Shown here in pieces: positions 39,577 to 48,816 of a DNA stretch of 64,000 bases (its first letter is position 1; each line of letters opens with the position of its first letter). The stretch is from Pelagibius sp050330205. GTDB lineage: Bacteria > Pseudomonadota > Alphaproteobacteria > Kiloniellales > Kiloniellaceae. A model generated the notes under the pieces. That model ran no database searches. It was given only the letters and a program-made list of their open reading frames with translations, and was not told where the DNA came from. The stretch covers positions 1 to 64,000 of the forward strand of contig JBHJOA010000048.1 of the NCBI GenBank assembly GCA_050330205.1, in the 5' to 3' direction. A program made the position numbers and the translations under genes.

Positions 39577-41399
39577 GCGGCGTTCCCGCGCCGCAGGCGG
39601 CCGGACGCGGCCAGCGGCAGGGAGACGACGAATTCGGCGCCGCCTTCGGCGGCGCGTCCGGCGCTCATCCGGCCGCCGAACTTCTCGACGATGGCACGGC
39701 AGATCGACAGGCCGAGGCCGAGGCCCTCGCCGGCCTGCTTGGTCGAAAAGAACGGCTCGGTAATGCGCAGCATGACGTCGTCGTCGATTCCCGGACCGTT
39801 GTCGGACACCGTCACGGTCGCGGCGTCTCCGGTGTGGGCTATGCGCACCCGCACTACCGGATCGGGCGTTCCTTCCAAGGCATCGAGCGCGTTGTTGAGG
39901 AGGTTGAGGACGATCTGCTCGACGCCGATGTCATTGGCGCTGACGAAGACCGGTTCGTAGAGCGGGTCCGTCACGATCTCGACGCAACGACTGCGGGCGC
40001 GATGGGCAACGATCTCAACGGCCGCCTCGACGCTCTTGGCGAGCGCAACCGGCCTGGTCTCGGAAACGTCCGGGCGGGCCAGGGTCTTCAGATGGCGGAC
40101 GGTGCGCTGAATGCGCTCGGTGAGCGCCCGCGCCTTGCGGACGATGCGGCCGGTCTCCGCCATGTCGCCGCGTCCGGCATAGAGGCCGGCGGTCGCCAGG
40201 GTGTTCTCGATGGCCGCCAGCGGCTGGCTGACCTCGTGGGCGATGGCGGCGGACATGCGCCCGAGGGCGGCGAGGCCGGCGGCCTGGACCAGGGAATCCT
40301 GTGCCGCCCTGAGATCCGCCTCGGCGCGGCGGCGCTCCAGAACCTCCCGCGCCAGCTCCGCCGTGCGCTCGGCAACGGCCCGCTCCAGGGCATCGTGGGA
40401 CTCCAGCTTGGCGCGCAGCAGCTGGCGGCGCTGGTGCAGGGTGACGGCGGCGGCGGCGGCGAACAGCAGCAGCAGGGCGGCGGCCAAGGCGACAAGGCCG
40501 GCGCCGGCCTGAATCGACGGCATGTCGGTCGCCGCGAGCAGCCGCCAGCCCTCCGGATCGATGGGCACGGTGCGGAACAGGAGATCGCCCGAGACGATGG
40601 TGGCGGATCCGGCTTCGCCGGCCGGCTCGGCGAGTCCGGCCGGCCCGGCGAACAGGGGCCTCGCCGCGGCGAGGTCGATGCCGGAATACTTGCGCGACTC
40701 GCCGAGACGGCGCAGGTCCTCCGGCTGCAGGGCGGCGATCGTCCGGTACTTCCAGTCGGCGCGCCCGGACAGGAACACCACGCCGTCGGAATCGGCCACG
40801 GCGACCAGCGGATTGGACTCCGCCCAGCTCGCCTCCAGGGGCGCCATGTCGACCTTCACCACCGCCACGCCCAGCAGGCTCTCGCCGTCGCGGATGGCCG
40901 AGGAGATGAAGTATCCGGGCTTGCCCGTGGTCACGCCGACGGCGTAGTAGCGGCCCTGGCCGAAAGCCAGCGCGTCCTGGAAATAAGGCCGGAAACGATA
41001 GTTGTGGCCGACGAAGCTGAGCGGCGCGGCGTGGTTGCTGGCGGCTACGGTGAGCCCGGTCCCGTCGAGGACAAAGACATCATCGGCCCCGGTGTCCGCC
41101 GCCACGGCCTCCAGGTAGGCGTTGGCCGCGGGCAGCGCCGGCGCGCCGGAACGCAGCACCTCGCGGATGCGGGCATCGCGGGCGATGACGGGAGCCAGCG
41201 AGCGGTACTTCTCGATCTCGCTCTCGACGGCGCGCGTGAACAGCTGGAGCCTCTGGTCCAGCGCCCGCTCGGCCTGCGAGATCCCGGTGTTGTAGGCGGT
41301 CTGCCAGACCAGGAAGGTGACGACGCCGGCCAGCACGGCGGCCACCGCAAGGACGGCGAAGCGGTTGGGCAGCAGCGGAAGGATTTTCGGGACCTGCAT
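39573..41399 (-). CDS. Sensor histidine kinase (DctB-like)
   Basis: A membrane kinase of about 608 residues. There are two transmembrane segments (about 15-35 and 298-322) enclosing a dCache-type periplasmic sensor with GHNYRFRPYFQDAL and GVTTGKPGYFISSAI, as in dicarboxylate sensors. A coiled linker follows, then the phospho-acceptor His in AIAHEVSQPLAAIENTL, the N box NLLNNALDAL and G boxes DNGPGIDDD and GEGLGLGLSI. Start at MQVPKIL is provisional: no good ribosome site, and a GTG 54 bases upstream is possible. It pairs with the downstream regulator by a 4-base overlap. Confidence 0.9.
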   Translation of the reverse strand: MQVPKILPLLPNRFAVLAVAAVLAGVVTFLVWQTAYNTGISQAERALDQRLQLFTRAVESEIEKYRSLAPVIARDARIREVLRSGAPALPAANAYLEAVAADTGADDVFVLDGTGLTVAASNHAAPLSFVGHNYRFRPYFQDALAFGQGRYYAVGVTTGKPGYFISSAIRDGESLLGVAVVKVDMAPLEASWAESNPLVAVADSDGVVFLSGRADWKYRTIAALQPEDLRRLGESRKYSGIDLAAARPLFAGPAGLAEPAGEAGSATIVSGDLLFRTVPIDPEGWRLLAATDMPSIQAGAGLVALAAALLLLFAAAAAVTLHQRRQLLRAKLESHDALERAVAERTAELAREVLERRRAEADLRAAQDSLVQAAGLAALGRMSAAIAHEVSQPLAAIENTLATAGLYAGRGDMAETGRIVRKARALTERIQRTVRHLKTLARPDVSETRPVALAKSVEAAVEIVAHRARSRCVEIVTDPLYEPVFVSANDIGVEQIVLNLLNNALDALEGTPDPVVRVRIAHTGDAATVTVSDNGPGIDDDVMLRITEPFFSTKQAGEGLGLGLSICRAIVEKFGGRMSAGRAAEGGAEFVVSLPLAASGRLRRGNAA

Positions 41400-41472
41400 G
41401 CCGGCGATCTTATACCGGGAAGGCGACGGCACAGAAGCTTCGGCCGCAGCCACGGCGAAGATAAATCTATGG

Positions 41473-41494
41473 GTTAATATTTGGTATGATTAAC
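41473..41494. promoter_or_regulatory. GTTAAT-N10-ATTAAC inverted repeat in the AT-rich gap before the sensor kinase gene
   Basis: Perfect 6-bp arms with a 10-base spacer, directly past the ABC ATPase stop and about 75 bp before the kinase start. This is the only AT-rich stretch in a GC-rich neighbourhood, so it is probably promoter or operator DNA for the two-component genes. Confidence 0.4.
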
Positions 41495-41496
41495 TA

Positions 41497-42567
41497 CTAT
41501 TGATTGCGGACCAGAGTCACACCGCGCCTGGACAGTTCCACCGCCACCCTGTCGCCGGCCTTGGCCGCATGATCGATGTTGGAGTCGATGGCGAAGAGTT
41601 CGCCGAGCGGCGTCGCCAGGGTGTACTCCATGTGGCTGCCGAGGTAGGTCGCCTTGAGGACGTCGGCCTCGAACACGCCGGTGCTGCCGTTGCGCGCGAT
41701 GCGGATCGCCTCCGGCCGGATGGCGACCCGGACCGCGCCCGGCCCGAGGCCGCGCGCCGGAAGGCGGCGCTCGACGGCACCGATCCGCACCAGCGCCTCG
41801 CCGTCGTCCAGCGACTGGATGGCGGCCTCCACAAGGTTCGCATCGCCGATGAAGTCGGCCACAAAGTTGTCGGCCGGCGACTCGTAGAGATCCCGGGGGC
41901 TGCCTTCCTGGGCGATCTCCGCGTTACGCATGACGATGATGCGGTCGGAGACGGCCAGCGCCTCCTCCTGGTCGTGGGTCACGTAGACCGAGGTCAGCCC
42001 GAGCTTCTGCTGCAGCTCGCGAATATCCTCGCGGACGCGGCGGCGCAGCTTGGCATCCAGGTTCGACAGCGGCTCGTCGAACAGCAGAACGGCCGGCTCC
42101 AGCACCAGGGCACGGGCCACCGCCACCCTCTGCTGCTGCCCGCCGGACAGTTCGCTCGGCAGGCGCCGGCCGTAGCCTTCGAGACCGACCAGGCGCAGGC
42201 CCTCCTCGCCCCGGTCGCGCACCTCGTTCTTGGGAAAGCCGCTCATGGTCAGGCCGTAGGCGACGTTCTCCGCCACCGTCATGTGCGGGAAGAGCGCATA
42301 GGACTGAAAGACCATCGACACGTCGCGGTCGGTCGCCGGCAACTGGGTGACATCCTGGTCGCCGATGAGGATGCGGCCGCCGCTGGCCATCTCGAGGCCG
42401 GCGATCATGCGCAGGGTTGTCGTCTTGCCGCAGCCGCTCGGCCCCAACAGGGTGACCAGGGTTCCCGCCTCGATGGTGAAGGAGACGCGGTTGACCGCCA
42501 CCACCGAGCCGAAGCTCTTGGTCACCGAGTCGAACACCACGCGTGCCGCCTTTGAGCGAATGGTCAC
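41497..42567 (-). CDS. ABC transporter ATP-binding protein (FbpC/PotA type)
   Basis: A 356-residue ATPase energising the permease upstream. Walker A GPSGCGKTT, Q loop MVFQSYALFPHMT, signature LSGGQQQRVAVARAL, Walker B AVLLFDEPLSNLD and H loop YVTHDQEEAL are intact. A C-terminal TOBE/OB domain (about 235-356) has AIRPEAIRI and EYTLATPLG. GTG start; it overlaps the permease stop by 4 bases (GTGA). CUT1/Fbp-like subfamily members import ferric ions, polyamines, sugar phosphates or phosphonates. Confidence 0.92.
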   Translation of the reverse strand: MTIRSKAARVVFDSVTKSFGSVVAVNRVSFTIEAGTLVTLLGPSGCGKTTTLRMIAGLEMASGGRILIGDQDVTQLPATDRDVSMVFQSYALFPHMTVAENVAYGLTMSGFPKNEVRDRGEEGLRLVGLEGYGRRLPSELSGGQQQRVAVARALVLEPAVLLFDEPLSNLDAKLRRRVREDIRELQQKLGLTSVYVTHDQEEALAVSDRIIVMRNAEIAQEGSPRDLYESPADNFVADFIGDANLVEAAIQSLDDGEALVRIGAVERRLPARGLGPGAVRVAIRPEAIRIARNGSTGVFEADVLKATYLGSHMEYTLATPLGELFAIDSNIDHAAKAGDRVAVELSRRGVTLVRNQ

Positions 42568-44783
42568 GTTACCGCCTCTCCTGCCGCTGCCGCCGGTTTC
42601 TGCCCCGCCACCTGCTTGCGCCCCAGGCGCCGCTGGCCGACCACCAGCTGGACCAGCGCGATCGCCGTCATCATGACCAGGATCAACACCGAAGAATAGG
42701 CGATCGCCAGGCCGTAGTCGCCGTTCTCGACGCGCCCGATGATGTACGAGGTCGCCATGTCGTAGTTGGCGCTGACCAGGAAGATCACCGCGCTGATGGC
42801 GGTAATGGCGCGCACGAAGCTGAAGACCAGCGCGGCGATGATGGCCGGGCGCAGCAGCGGCAGGATCACCCGGCGGACCGTCGTGAAGGTGTTGGCGCCC
42901 AGGGTCAGCGAGGCCTCGTCGAGGCTCCTGTCGAGCTGGCTCATGGCCGCGACGCCGGCGCGCACGCCGACCGGCATGTTGCGGAACACGAAGCAGATCA
43001 CCAGGATGATGCCCGTTCCCGTCAGTTCAATGGGCGGCACGTTGAACGCCAGGATGTAGCTGATGCCGATGACCGTGCCGGGGATCGCGAAACTCAGCAT
43101 GGTGCCGAATTCGAAGGTGTCGCGGCCGGCGAAACGCTGGCGCACCAGCAGATAGGCGGTCAGCAGCCCCAGGGCCGCCGTCAGCGGCGCCGCGATGGTG
43201 GCGATCGACAGCGTGGTCCAGAAGGAGTTCCAGGCGGCGCCGCTCCACACCAGCCCGAACTCGCTGCGGGTGACGGCGAAGGCGTCGATGTAGTGGCGCA
43301 GCGTGAAGCTGTGGTCGCGCCCCCAGGTCTGCACGAAGCCGCCGAACATGATCATCACGTAGATCACCGCCGTCAGGCCGGCCCAGGGCAGTGCCAGCCC
43401 GTAGGCGCCCCACTTGACGAGTTTCGGCAGCGGCGCGAAGAGCCCGGAGTCGCCCTTTCCGGTGACGGTGGTATAGGACTTGCGGCCGACCCAACGGCGC
43501 TGGGCATAGAAAGCCGCCAGCGTGAAGCTCAAGAGGACAATGGCGAGCATCGCCGCCCGTCCCTGGTCGTACTGCGAACCGACGATGGCGAAGAATATCT
43601 CGGTCGAGAGGACGCCGTAGCGCCCGCCCAGCACCAGCGGATTGCCGAAGTCGGCGAGACTCTCGATGAAGCCGAGCAGGAAGGCATTGGCGATGCCCGG
43701 GCGCATCAGCGGCAGCGACACCGTGGTGAAGGCCTTCCAGGCGTCGGCGCGCAGGGTCAGCGCCGCCTCCTCCATCGATGGACTGACGCCCTCGACGACG
43801 CCGATCATCACCAGGAAGGAGATCGGCGCGAAGGCCAGCGTCTGCGCAAACCATATGCCGGGCAGGCCATAGATCCAGCGCGATGCCGGGATGTCGAAGG
43901 TGAGCTCGAGGAACTGGGTCACCGCCCCGGCGCGCCCGAACAGCAGGATCACCGCAAGCCCGATGACGAAGGGCGGGGTGATGATGGGCAGCACCGTCAG
44001 GATGCGCAGCGAGCGCTTCATGCGGAAATTCGTGCGCGTCACGATGAGCGCGAAGGCGAGGCCCAGAATCGTCGTCGAGAACGCCGTGAGCAGCGCCAGC
44101 AACAGCGAGTTCCAGGCGACGCCGCAGGAATAGGCGCCGACCAGGCAGTCGAGGCCCCAGATCTTGCGGTCGATGAAACGGTAGACGAAGGCTCCCGGCG
44201 CGAAGGAGCCGTCGCCGGCCCTCACCGCGGAGGTCAGGATGTTGAGGACGGGGAAGAAGACGAAGACCCCCACCAGGGCGACGATGGCGCCGATCGAACT
44301 GACGACGAAGACGTCGCCCTTGACGGCACCGCGGGCCGCCAGACCCTGGGTGAAGAAGAACAGCAGCGCCGCGCCGACCAGGAGCGCACCGTAGCCGAGG
44401 CCGAACTGACGCGATTCCAGCGGCCCGAAGATCGCCTCGAGGAAGGCGAAGTCCCAGCCCCTGAGGCCGATGGCGAAAGCCTGGAGCAGCAGGTAGGCGA
44501 GCCCGCCGGCACCCGCCGCCAGCAGCACGCGGGCGAACAGCGGATCGCTTTTGCGCCGGGTGATCACGGCCAGCGGCGCCAACAGGGCGATCGCCAGGGG
44601 GGCAAGCCAGGGCTTGCCCCCCGTGAAGACCTGCAGCAGGCCCGGAGCCGAGTCGCGATCGAGCGGATAGCCCTCGAACAGCCAGTCGAAGCTCCAGAAG
44701 CCGTACTCGATGCCGTACCAGGGCAGGACGAGAAAACCGACCCAGCCCACTGCCAGCCACAGGGCCACCGTCCTGTTCACCAT
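42564..44783 (-). CDS. ABC transporter permease, FbpB-type fused double permease
   Basis: A 739-residue fusion of two binding-protein-dependent permease domains, each with an EAA loop (EGVSPSMEEAALTLRADAWKAF and SQLDRSLDEASLTLGANTF), plus extra N-terminal helices (about 1-110) not found in minimal FbpB. Around 14 helices in total. Fused permeases of this kind belong to Fbp/Afu/Hit-type importers. The gene lies between the receptor and ATPase genes and overlaps the latter by 4 bases. Confidence 0.9.
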   Translation of the reverse strand: MVNRTVALWLAVGWVGFLVLPWYGIEYGFWSFDWLFEGYPLDRDSAPGLLQVFTGGKPWLAPLAIALLAPLAVITRRKSDPLFARVLLAAGAGGLAYLLLQAFAIGLRGWDFAFLEAIFGPLESRQFGLGYGALLVGAALLFFFTQGLAARGAVKGDVFVVSSIGAIVALVGVFVFFPVLNILTSAVRAGDGSFAPGAFVYRFIDRKIWGLDCLVGAYSCGVAWNSLLLALLTAFSTTILGLAFALIVTRTNFRMKRSLRILTVLPIITPPFVIGLAVILLFGRAGAVTQFLELTFDIPASRWIYGLPGIWFAQTLAFAPISFLVMIGVVEGVSPSMEEAALTLRADAWKAFTTVSLPLMRPGIANAFLLGFIESLADFGNPLVLGGRYGVLSTEIFFAIVGSQYDQGRAAMLAIVLLSFTLAAFYAQRRWVGRKSYTTVTGKGDSGLFAPLPKLVKWGAYGLALPWAGLTAVIYVMIMFGGFVQTWGRDHSFTLRHYIDAFAVTRSEFGLVWSGAAWNSFWTTLSIATIAAPLTAALGLLTAYLLVRQRFAGRDTFEFGTMLSFAIPGTVIGISYILAFNVPPIELTGTGIILVICFVFRNMPVGVRAGVAAMSQLDRSLDEASLTLGANTFTTVRRVILPLLRPAIIAALVFSFVRAITAISAVIFLVSANYDMATSYIIGRVENGDYGLAIAYSSVLILVMMTAIALVQLVVGQRRLGRKQVAGQKPAAAAGEAVT

Positions 44784-44832
44784 GCCGGCCTCGAGAACCT
44801 CAGGACTGCCGAGCCTGCAGACACCTTACCGC

Positions 44833-45867
44833 TTACTGCGGCAGCGAGCCGACGTCGTCGTCCCACTTCTTCAGGAGCCGGCCACGCTCCTCCGAGGAGC
44901 CGTACTTCACGAAGTCGTAGTCGATCAGCGTCAACTGGTCGAGGTCAGGTGCGCCCGGCGGCGGCGTGGCCGAAGCGTTGGACGGCACCTGGTAGGCCTG
45001 GGCTTTCTCGGCCAGCATCTGGACGTCGGCACGCAGCGCGAAGTCGTAGAACTTCTTCGCGCTCTCCAGGTTGCGGGCCCCCTTGATGATCGACATCGAG
45101 CCGATCTCGTAGCCGGTGCCCTCGCAGGGCGCGACGATCTTGACCGGGAAACCCTCGACGACCTGGGTCACCATGTCGTGCATGAAGGTGATGCCGATGG
45201 CGGTCTCCCCGCGCGCGGCCGCCTTGATCGGTGCCGAGCCGGACTTGGTGTACTGGTTGACGTTCTTGTGCAGGCCCTTCTGCCACTCGAACGCCTTGTC
45301 CTCGCCGAACAGCTGCACGATGGTGGCCAGGGTCGTGTAGGACGTACCCGAGGAGTTCGGGTTGGCAATCTGGATCTCGCCCTTGTAGGCCGGATCGGTC
45401 AGGTCGGCCCAGCACTTCGGCTCCGGCAGGTTCTTCTGCTTCAGCAGTTCTTCGTTGTAGCCAAAGCCCAGGGCGCCCGCGTAGATGCCGACGGTCTTGT
45501 AGCCGGAGGACTCCGCCTGGCTCTGGGCCCAGGGCAGCAGCTGGTCCAGCATCGGCGAACGGTATTCCTCGGTCAGGCCCTCTTCGGCCGCCTGCAGGTG
45601 CGGATCGCCGGTGCCGCCCCACCACACGTCGCCGCGCGGGTTGCTGGCCTCCGCCTTGATCTGCGCGAAGGTCTCGCCCGACGACTTGCGGGTCATGGCG
45701 ACGTCGATGCCGGTCTCTTTGGTGAAGGCCTCCACCATCAGCTGGCACCACTCGATCTGCGGGCTGCAGTAAAGGGTCAGGCGCTCCGCGGCCTGTGCCG
45801 AACCGACACCCGCGGTCGCCGCGAATGCCAAACCGACAAGGGCGGTCTTGTGCCACGCACGTATCAT
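44833..45867 (-). CDS. ABC transporter substrate-binding protein, Fbp/Afu type
   Basis: A 344-residue periplasmic receptor with a Sec signal ending near AQAAE. The mature protein opens RLTLYCSPQIEWCQLMVEAFTKETGIDV, with WWGGTGDPHLQAAEEGL, LPEPKCWADLTDPAYKGEI, NPNSSGTSYTTLAT and PCEGTGYEIGSMSII. This fits the Fbp/AfuA/phosphonate receptor group; Afu members bind sugar phosphates rather than iron, and the paired Tyr iron ligands of FbpA are not evident to me. GGGAGGA lies before the chosen ATG. It is divergent from an SDR-iolG inositol pair, which makes an inositol-related ligand possible. Confidence 0.88.
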   Translation of the reverse strand: MIRAWHKTALVGLAFAATAGVGSAQAAERLTLYCSPQIEWCQLMVEAFTKETGIDVAMTRKSSGETFAQIKAEASNPRGDVWWGGTGDPHLQAAEEGLTEEYRSPMLDQLLPWAQSQAESSGYKTVGIYAGALGFGYNEELLKQKNLPEPKCWADLTDPAYKGEIQIANPNSSGTSYTTLATIVQLFGEDKAFEWQKGLHKNVNQYTKSGSAPIKAAARGETAIGITFMHDMVTQVVEGFPVKIVAPCEGTGYEIGSMSIIKGARNLESAKKFYDFALRADVQMLAEKAQAYQVPSNASATPPPGAPDLDQLTLIDYDFVKYGSSEERGRLLKKWDDDVGSLPQ

Positions 45868-46161
45868 CTCAATTCCTCCCGTCAATCGCTGCTTGGATCG
45901 TCACGGCCGACGCGCGGCCTGTCGCAGCTCTTCGTTCCGGATTCTCCTTGCGGCCGTCGGCGGCGGAGATCGACGGCGGCAGCCTTGCCGCCCCGATTCC
46001 GGGGAGTCCGGCGGCTCACGTGAGCCCATGAAACGAAAATATCATAGAATTACGATAATCGAACAGGTATTTCATTCTCGACATGAAATGGAACGCCTTG
46101 GCCACCGGCGACGCCCGCGGCCGGCGGCCCCAGGGACCCACAGGAGGCACGAATCGCTGCG
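45868..46161. promoter_or_regulatory. Divergent promoter region between the ABC importer and SDR-iolG, with ATTTCAT-N7-ATGAAAT dyad
   Basis: 294 bp without a gene. The half near the SDR gene is AT-rich (46020-46090) and contains a perfect 7-bp inverted repeat ATTTCAT/ATGAAAT at 46069-46089, plus a related ATGAAAC...ATATCAT stretch at about 46028-46045. It is a good candidate for an operator controlling importer and inositol genes together. It does not match the GGAA-N6-TTCC sites near iolR and iolC. Confidence 0.5.
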
Positions 46162-46959
46162 ATGGACAGGATATTGCCCGAAGAGCATGTCTCTATCGTG
46201 ACAGGCGGCACCCAGGGCGTGGGCGCCGCCATCGCCCTGCGGCTGGCGCGGGCCGGCGCGGCGGGACTGGTCCTGGTGGGCCGCGACCAAGCCCGCGGCG
46301 AGGCCGTCTGCGCCGAGATCGAGGCCCTGGGCTGCGCCGCCCGGCTGGTCCTGGCCGACCTGGCCGAGGTCGCCGGCTGCCGGCAGGCCGTCGCGGCCTG
46401 CGGCGAGGCCTTCGGCCGCCTCGACGGCCTGGTGAACGCCGCCGGGATCACCGACCGCGGCGGCATCGACGACACCTCCCCGGAACTCTGGGACCGTCTC
46501 TTCGCCGTCAACGTGCGGGCACCGTTCTTCCTGGCGCAGGAGGCGGTCCGGCTGATGCGCCGCAATGCCGTCACGGGAACCGGCCAGGCCGGCAGCATCG
46601 TCAACATCATCACCATGTCGAGCCACGGCGGGCAGCCCAAGCTGACGGCCTACTCGGCGTCCAAGGGGGCGCTCGCCACCCTGACCCGCAACCTCGGCCA
46701 TGCCCTGCGGCAGGACCGGATCCGGGTCAACGGCCTCAACATCGGCTGGACGGAGACCCCCAACGAACACAAGGTGCAGATCGCCGAGGGCCAGCCGGCG
46801 GACTGGCTGCAGCGGGCCGAGGCCGCCCAGCCCTTCGGCCGCCTGATCAAGCCGGACGACGTCGCCGAGGCAGCGCTGTTTCTGCTGGGACCGGGTTCCG
46901 GCGTCATGACCGGCTCGGTGATCGACTACGACCAGATGGTGATCGGCGCCTACGACTGA
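46162..46959 (+). CDS. SDR family oxidoreductase (inositol-associated)
   Basis: A 265-residue short-chain dehydrogenase with a canonical active site: TGGTQGVGAAIALRLARAG, NAAGITDRGG, catalytic Ser in IITMSSHGGQP and YSASKGALATLTRNLG, ending PGSGVMTGSVIDYDQ. It probably oxidises or reduces an inositol isomer or derived ketose, given that iolG follows 34 bp later and the iol genes converge on them. The ribosome site is weak (AGGAGG 15 bases upstream). Substrate not determinable. Confidence 0.88.
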   Translation: MDRILPEEHVSIVTGGTQGVGAAIALRLARAGAAGLVLVGRDQARGEAVCAEIEALGCAARLVLADLAEVAGCRQAVAACGEAFGRLDGLVNAAGITDRGGIDDTSPELWDRLFAVNVRAPFFLAQEAVRLMRRNAVTGTGQAGSIVNIITMSSHGGQPKLTAYSASKGALATLTRNLGHALRQDRIRVNGLNIGWTETPNEHKVQIAEGQPADWLQRAEAAQPFGRLIKPDDVAEAALFLLGPGSGVMTGSVIDYDQMVIGAYD

Positions 46960-46993
46960 CGCCACCGAGGCAACAACAGGGAATCTTACCGCA

Positions 46994-47980
46994 ATGATCG
47001 CGCTAGCGCAGTTCGGAGCCGGACGCATCGGGCAGATCCATGCCCGCAACGTCGCCGCCACCGGAGAGGCCCGGCTGAAATACCTGGTCGACGTCAACCA
47101 AGCCGCGGCCGAGAGCCTCGCGGGCGCCGTCGGCGCCGCCGTCGCCGATCGCGACACCGCGCTCGCGGACCCGGAGGTGCGCGCCGTCGTCATCGGCTCC
47201 TCGACCGACACCCACGCCGAGATCATCGAAGCCGCCGCACGCGCCGGTAAGGCGATCTTCTGCGAAAAGCCCATCGACCTCGACCTCGGCCGCACCCGGG
47301 ACTGCCTGAAGGTCGTCGAGGAGTGCGGCGTGCCGCTGTTCATCGGCTTCAACCGCCGCTTCGACCCCTCCTTCGCCGGCCTCAAGGCGGCCCTCGACTC
47401 GGGGCGCATCGGCAAGCTGGAGAACCTGACCATCACCAGCCGCGATCCGGCGCCGCCGCCGGCGGACTACGTCGCGCGCTCGGGCGGCCTGTTTCGCGAC
47501 ATGATGATCCACGACTTCGACATGGCGCGCTGGCTGCTGGGGGCCGAGCCCGTCCGCCTCTACGCGCGCGGCAGCGTCCTGGTCGATCCGGCGATCGGCG
47601 CGGCCGGCGACATCGACAGCGCCGTCGTGGTGCTGGAAACCGCCGAAGGCGTGCTGTGCCAGATCATCAACTCGCGGCGCGCCGTCTACGGCTACGACCA
47701 GCGTATCGAGGCCTTCGGCGCGGAAGGCCTGCTGCTGGCAGGCAACCGCGACGCCCGCTCGCTGCAGGCCTGGGACGGCGAGGGCGTTTCCGGCGAGAAG
47801 CCGCTTTACTTCTTCCTCGAACGCTATGCCGAGGCCTACCGAGCCGAGATGGCGCATTTCCTGGCCTGTCTTTCCGGACAGGAGACGCCCAGGGTGGCAG
47901 CCGCCGACGGCCTGCGCGCGCTGGAACTGGCGGAGGCGGCGAACGAGTCGCTGGCCAGCGGCCAAGCGGTGGACCTTTAG
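46994..47980 (+). CDS. iolG: Inositol 2-dehydrogenase (Gfo/Idh/MocA family)
   Basis: A 328-residue NAD-dependent enzyme converting myo-inositol to 2-keto-myo-inositol, the first catabolic step. The N-terminal Rossmann motif is FGAGRIGQIHARNVAA, followed by the catalytic-Lys motif EKPIDLDL, GFNRRFDPSFAGL and GGLFRDMMIHDFDMARWLLG, all typical of rhizobial Idh/IolG. It forms an operon with the upstream SDR and converges on the inositol monophosphatase, overlapping its stop by 4 bases. Other inositol isomers may also be substrates. Confidence 0.92.
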   Translation: MIALAQFGAGRIGQIHARNVAATGEARLKYLVDVNQAAAESLAGAVGAAVADRDTALADPEVRAVVIGSSTDTHAEIIEAAARAGKAIFCEKPIDLDLGRTRDCLKVVEECGVPLFIGFNRRFDPSFAGLKAALDSGRIGKLENLTITSRDPAPPPADYVARSGGLFRDMMIHDFDMARWLLGAEPVRLYARGSVLVDPAIGAAGDIDSAVVVLETAEGVLCQIINSRRAVYGYDQRIEAFGAEGLLLAGNRDARSLQAWDGEGVSGEKPLYFFLERYAEAYRAEMAHFLACLSGQETPRVAAADGLRALELAEAANESLASGQAVDL

Positions 47981-48810
47981 GGCCGATAGGGCGCCGGGAC
48001 GGTGCGGGCCATGAGGTCGCGCAGCTTCGCCGCCACCGCCGGCGCGGCGGCGGCGCAGACATTGCCGCGGTGCAGGCCGTCATCGGCGAGGAAATCGCAG
48101 GTCCAGCCGCCCGCCTCGCGCACCAGCAGCAACCCGGCCAGTGAATCCCAGGAATTGATGTGCGGCTCGTAGTAGCCGACCAGGCGACCGACCGCGACAT
48201 AAGCCAGCATGAGGGCGCCGGATCCGTTGCGCATGAACATGCCGCCTTCGCGCAGCAGGGCGTCTAGGAAGGGCACCAGGTCCTGCGGCGGCGAGCGGTG
48301 CGAAAACCCGGTACCGAAGAGTCCGTCCTCGAAGCCGGCGGCGGGCGGCATCGGCTGGCGCTGCCCGTTGAGCCAGGTACCGCCGCCGCGGCGCGCGGCA
48401 TAGAGTTCGTCCACGTTGGGGTCGTAGATCACGCCGATCTCGATCTCGCCGTCGCGCACCAGGGCGATCGACACGCACCAGGTCGGCATGCCGCTGAGGA
48501 AGCAGGCAGTGCCGTCGATGGGATCGACCACCCACACGGCCTGGCCCGGGACAGCCTGACCGGGCGCGCCGGCCGCGCTGGCGCCGGTCTCCTCGCCGAG
48601 GAAGCCGTCTTCCGGGAAGCGCGCCTCCAGGCGGCCGCGGATCAGTTCCTCAACCTTCTTGTCGGCGATCGAGACCACGTCCTGCAGGCCCTTGCTTTCG
48701 ATCGCCAGTTCCGCGCGGCGCTCGTAGTAGTCGTAGGCGAGTTGCCCGGCTTCGCGCGCCAGTTCCTGGACGAAGGCATAGCGGTCCTGCAGCTTGATCG
48801 AGGCGTCCAT
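47977..48810 (-). CDS. Inositol monophosphatase family protein
   Basis: A 277-residue Mg-dependent, Li-sensitive-type phosphatase. Motifs: metal-binding LGEETGAS, VVDPIDGTACFLSGMP and the C-terminal NSWDSLAGLLLVREAGG, all intact. It dephosphorylates inositol phosphates or related sugar phosphates such as histidinol phosphate. It is the last gene of the leftward iol operon, six bases after iolB, which is an unusual place for it and points to inositol phosphate as a carbon source. Confidence 0.9.
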   Translation of the reverse strand: MDASIKLQDRYAFVQELAREAGQLAYDYYERRAELAIESKGLQDVVSIADKKVEELIRGRLEARFPEDGFLGEETGASAAGAPGQAVPGQAVWVVDPIDGTACFLSGMPTWCVSIALVRDGEIEIGVIYDPNVDELYAARRGGGTWLNGQRQPMPPAAGFEDGLFGTGFSHRSPPQDLVPFLDALLREGGMFMRNGSGALMLAYVAVGRLVGYYEPHINSWDSLAGLLLVREAGGWTCDFLADDGLHRGNVCAAAAPAVAAKLRDLMARTVPAPYRP

Positions 48811-48816
48811 AGGAAT

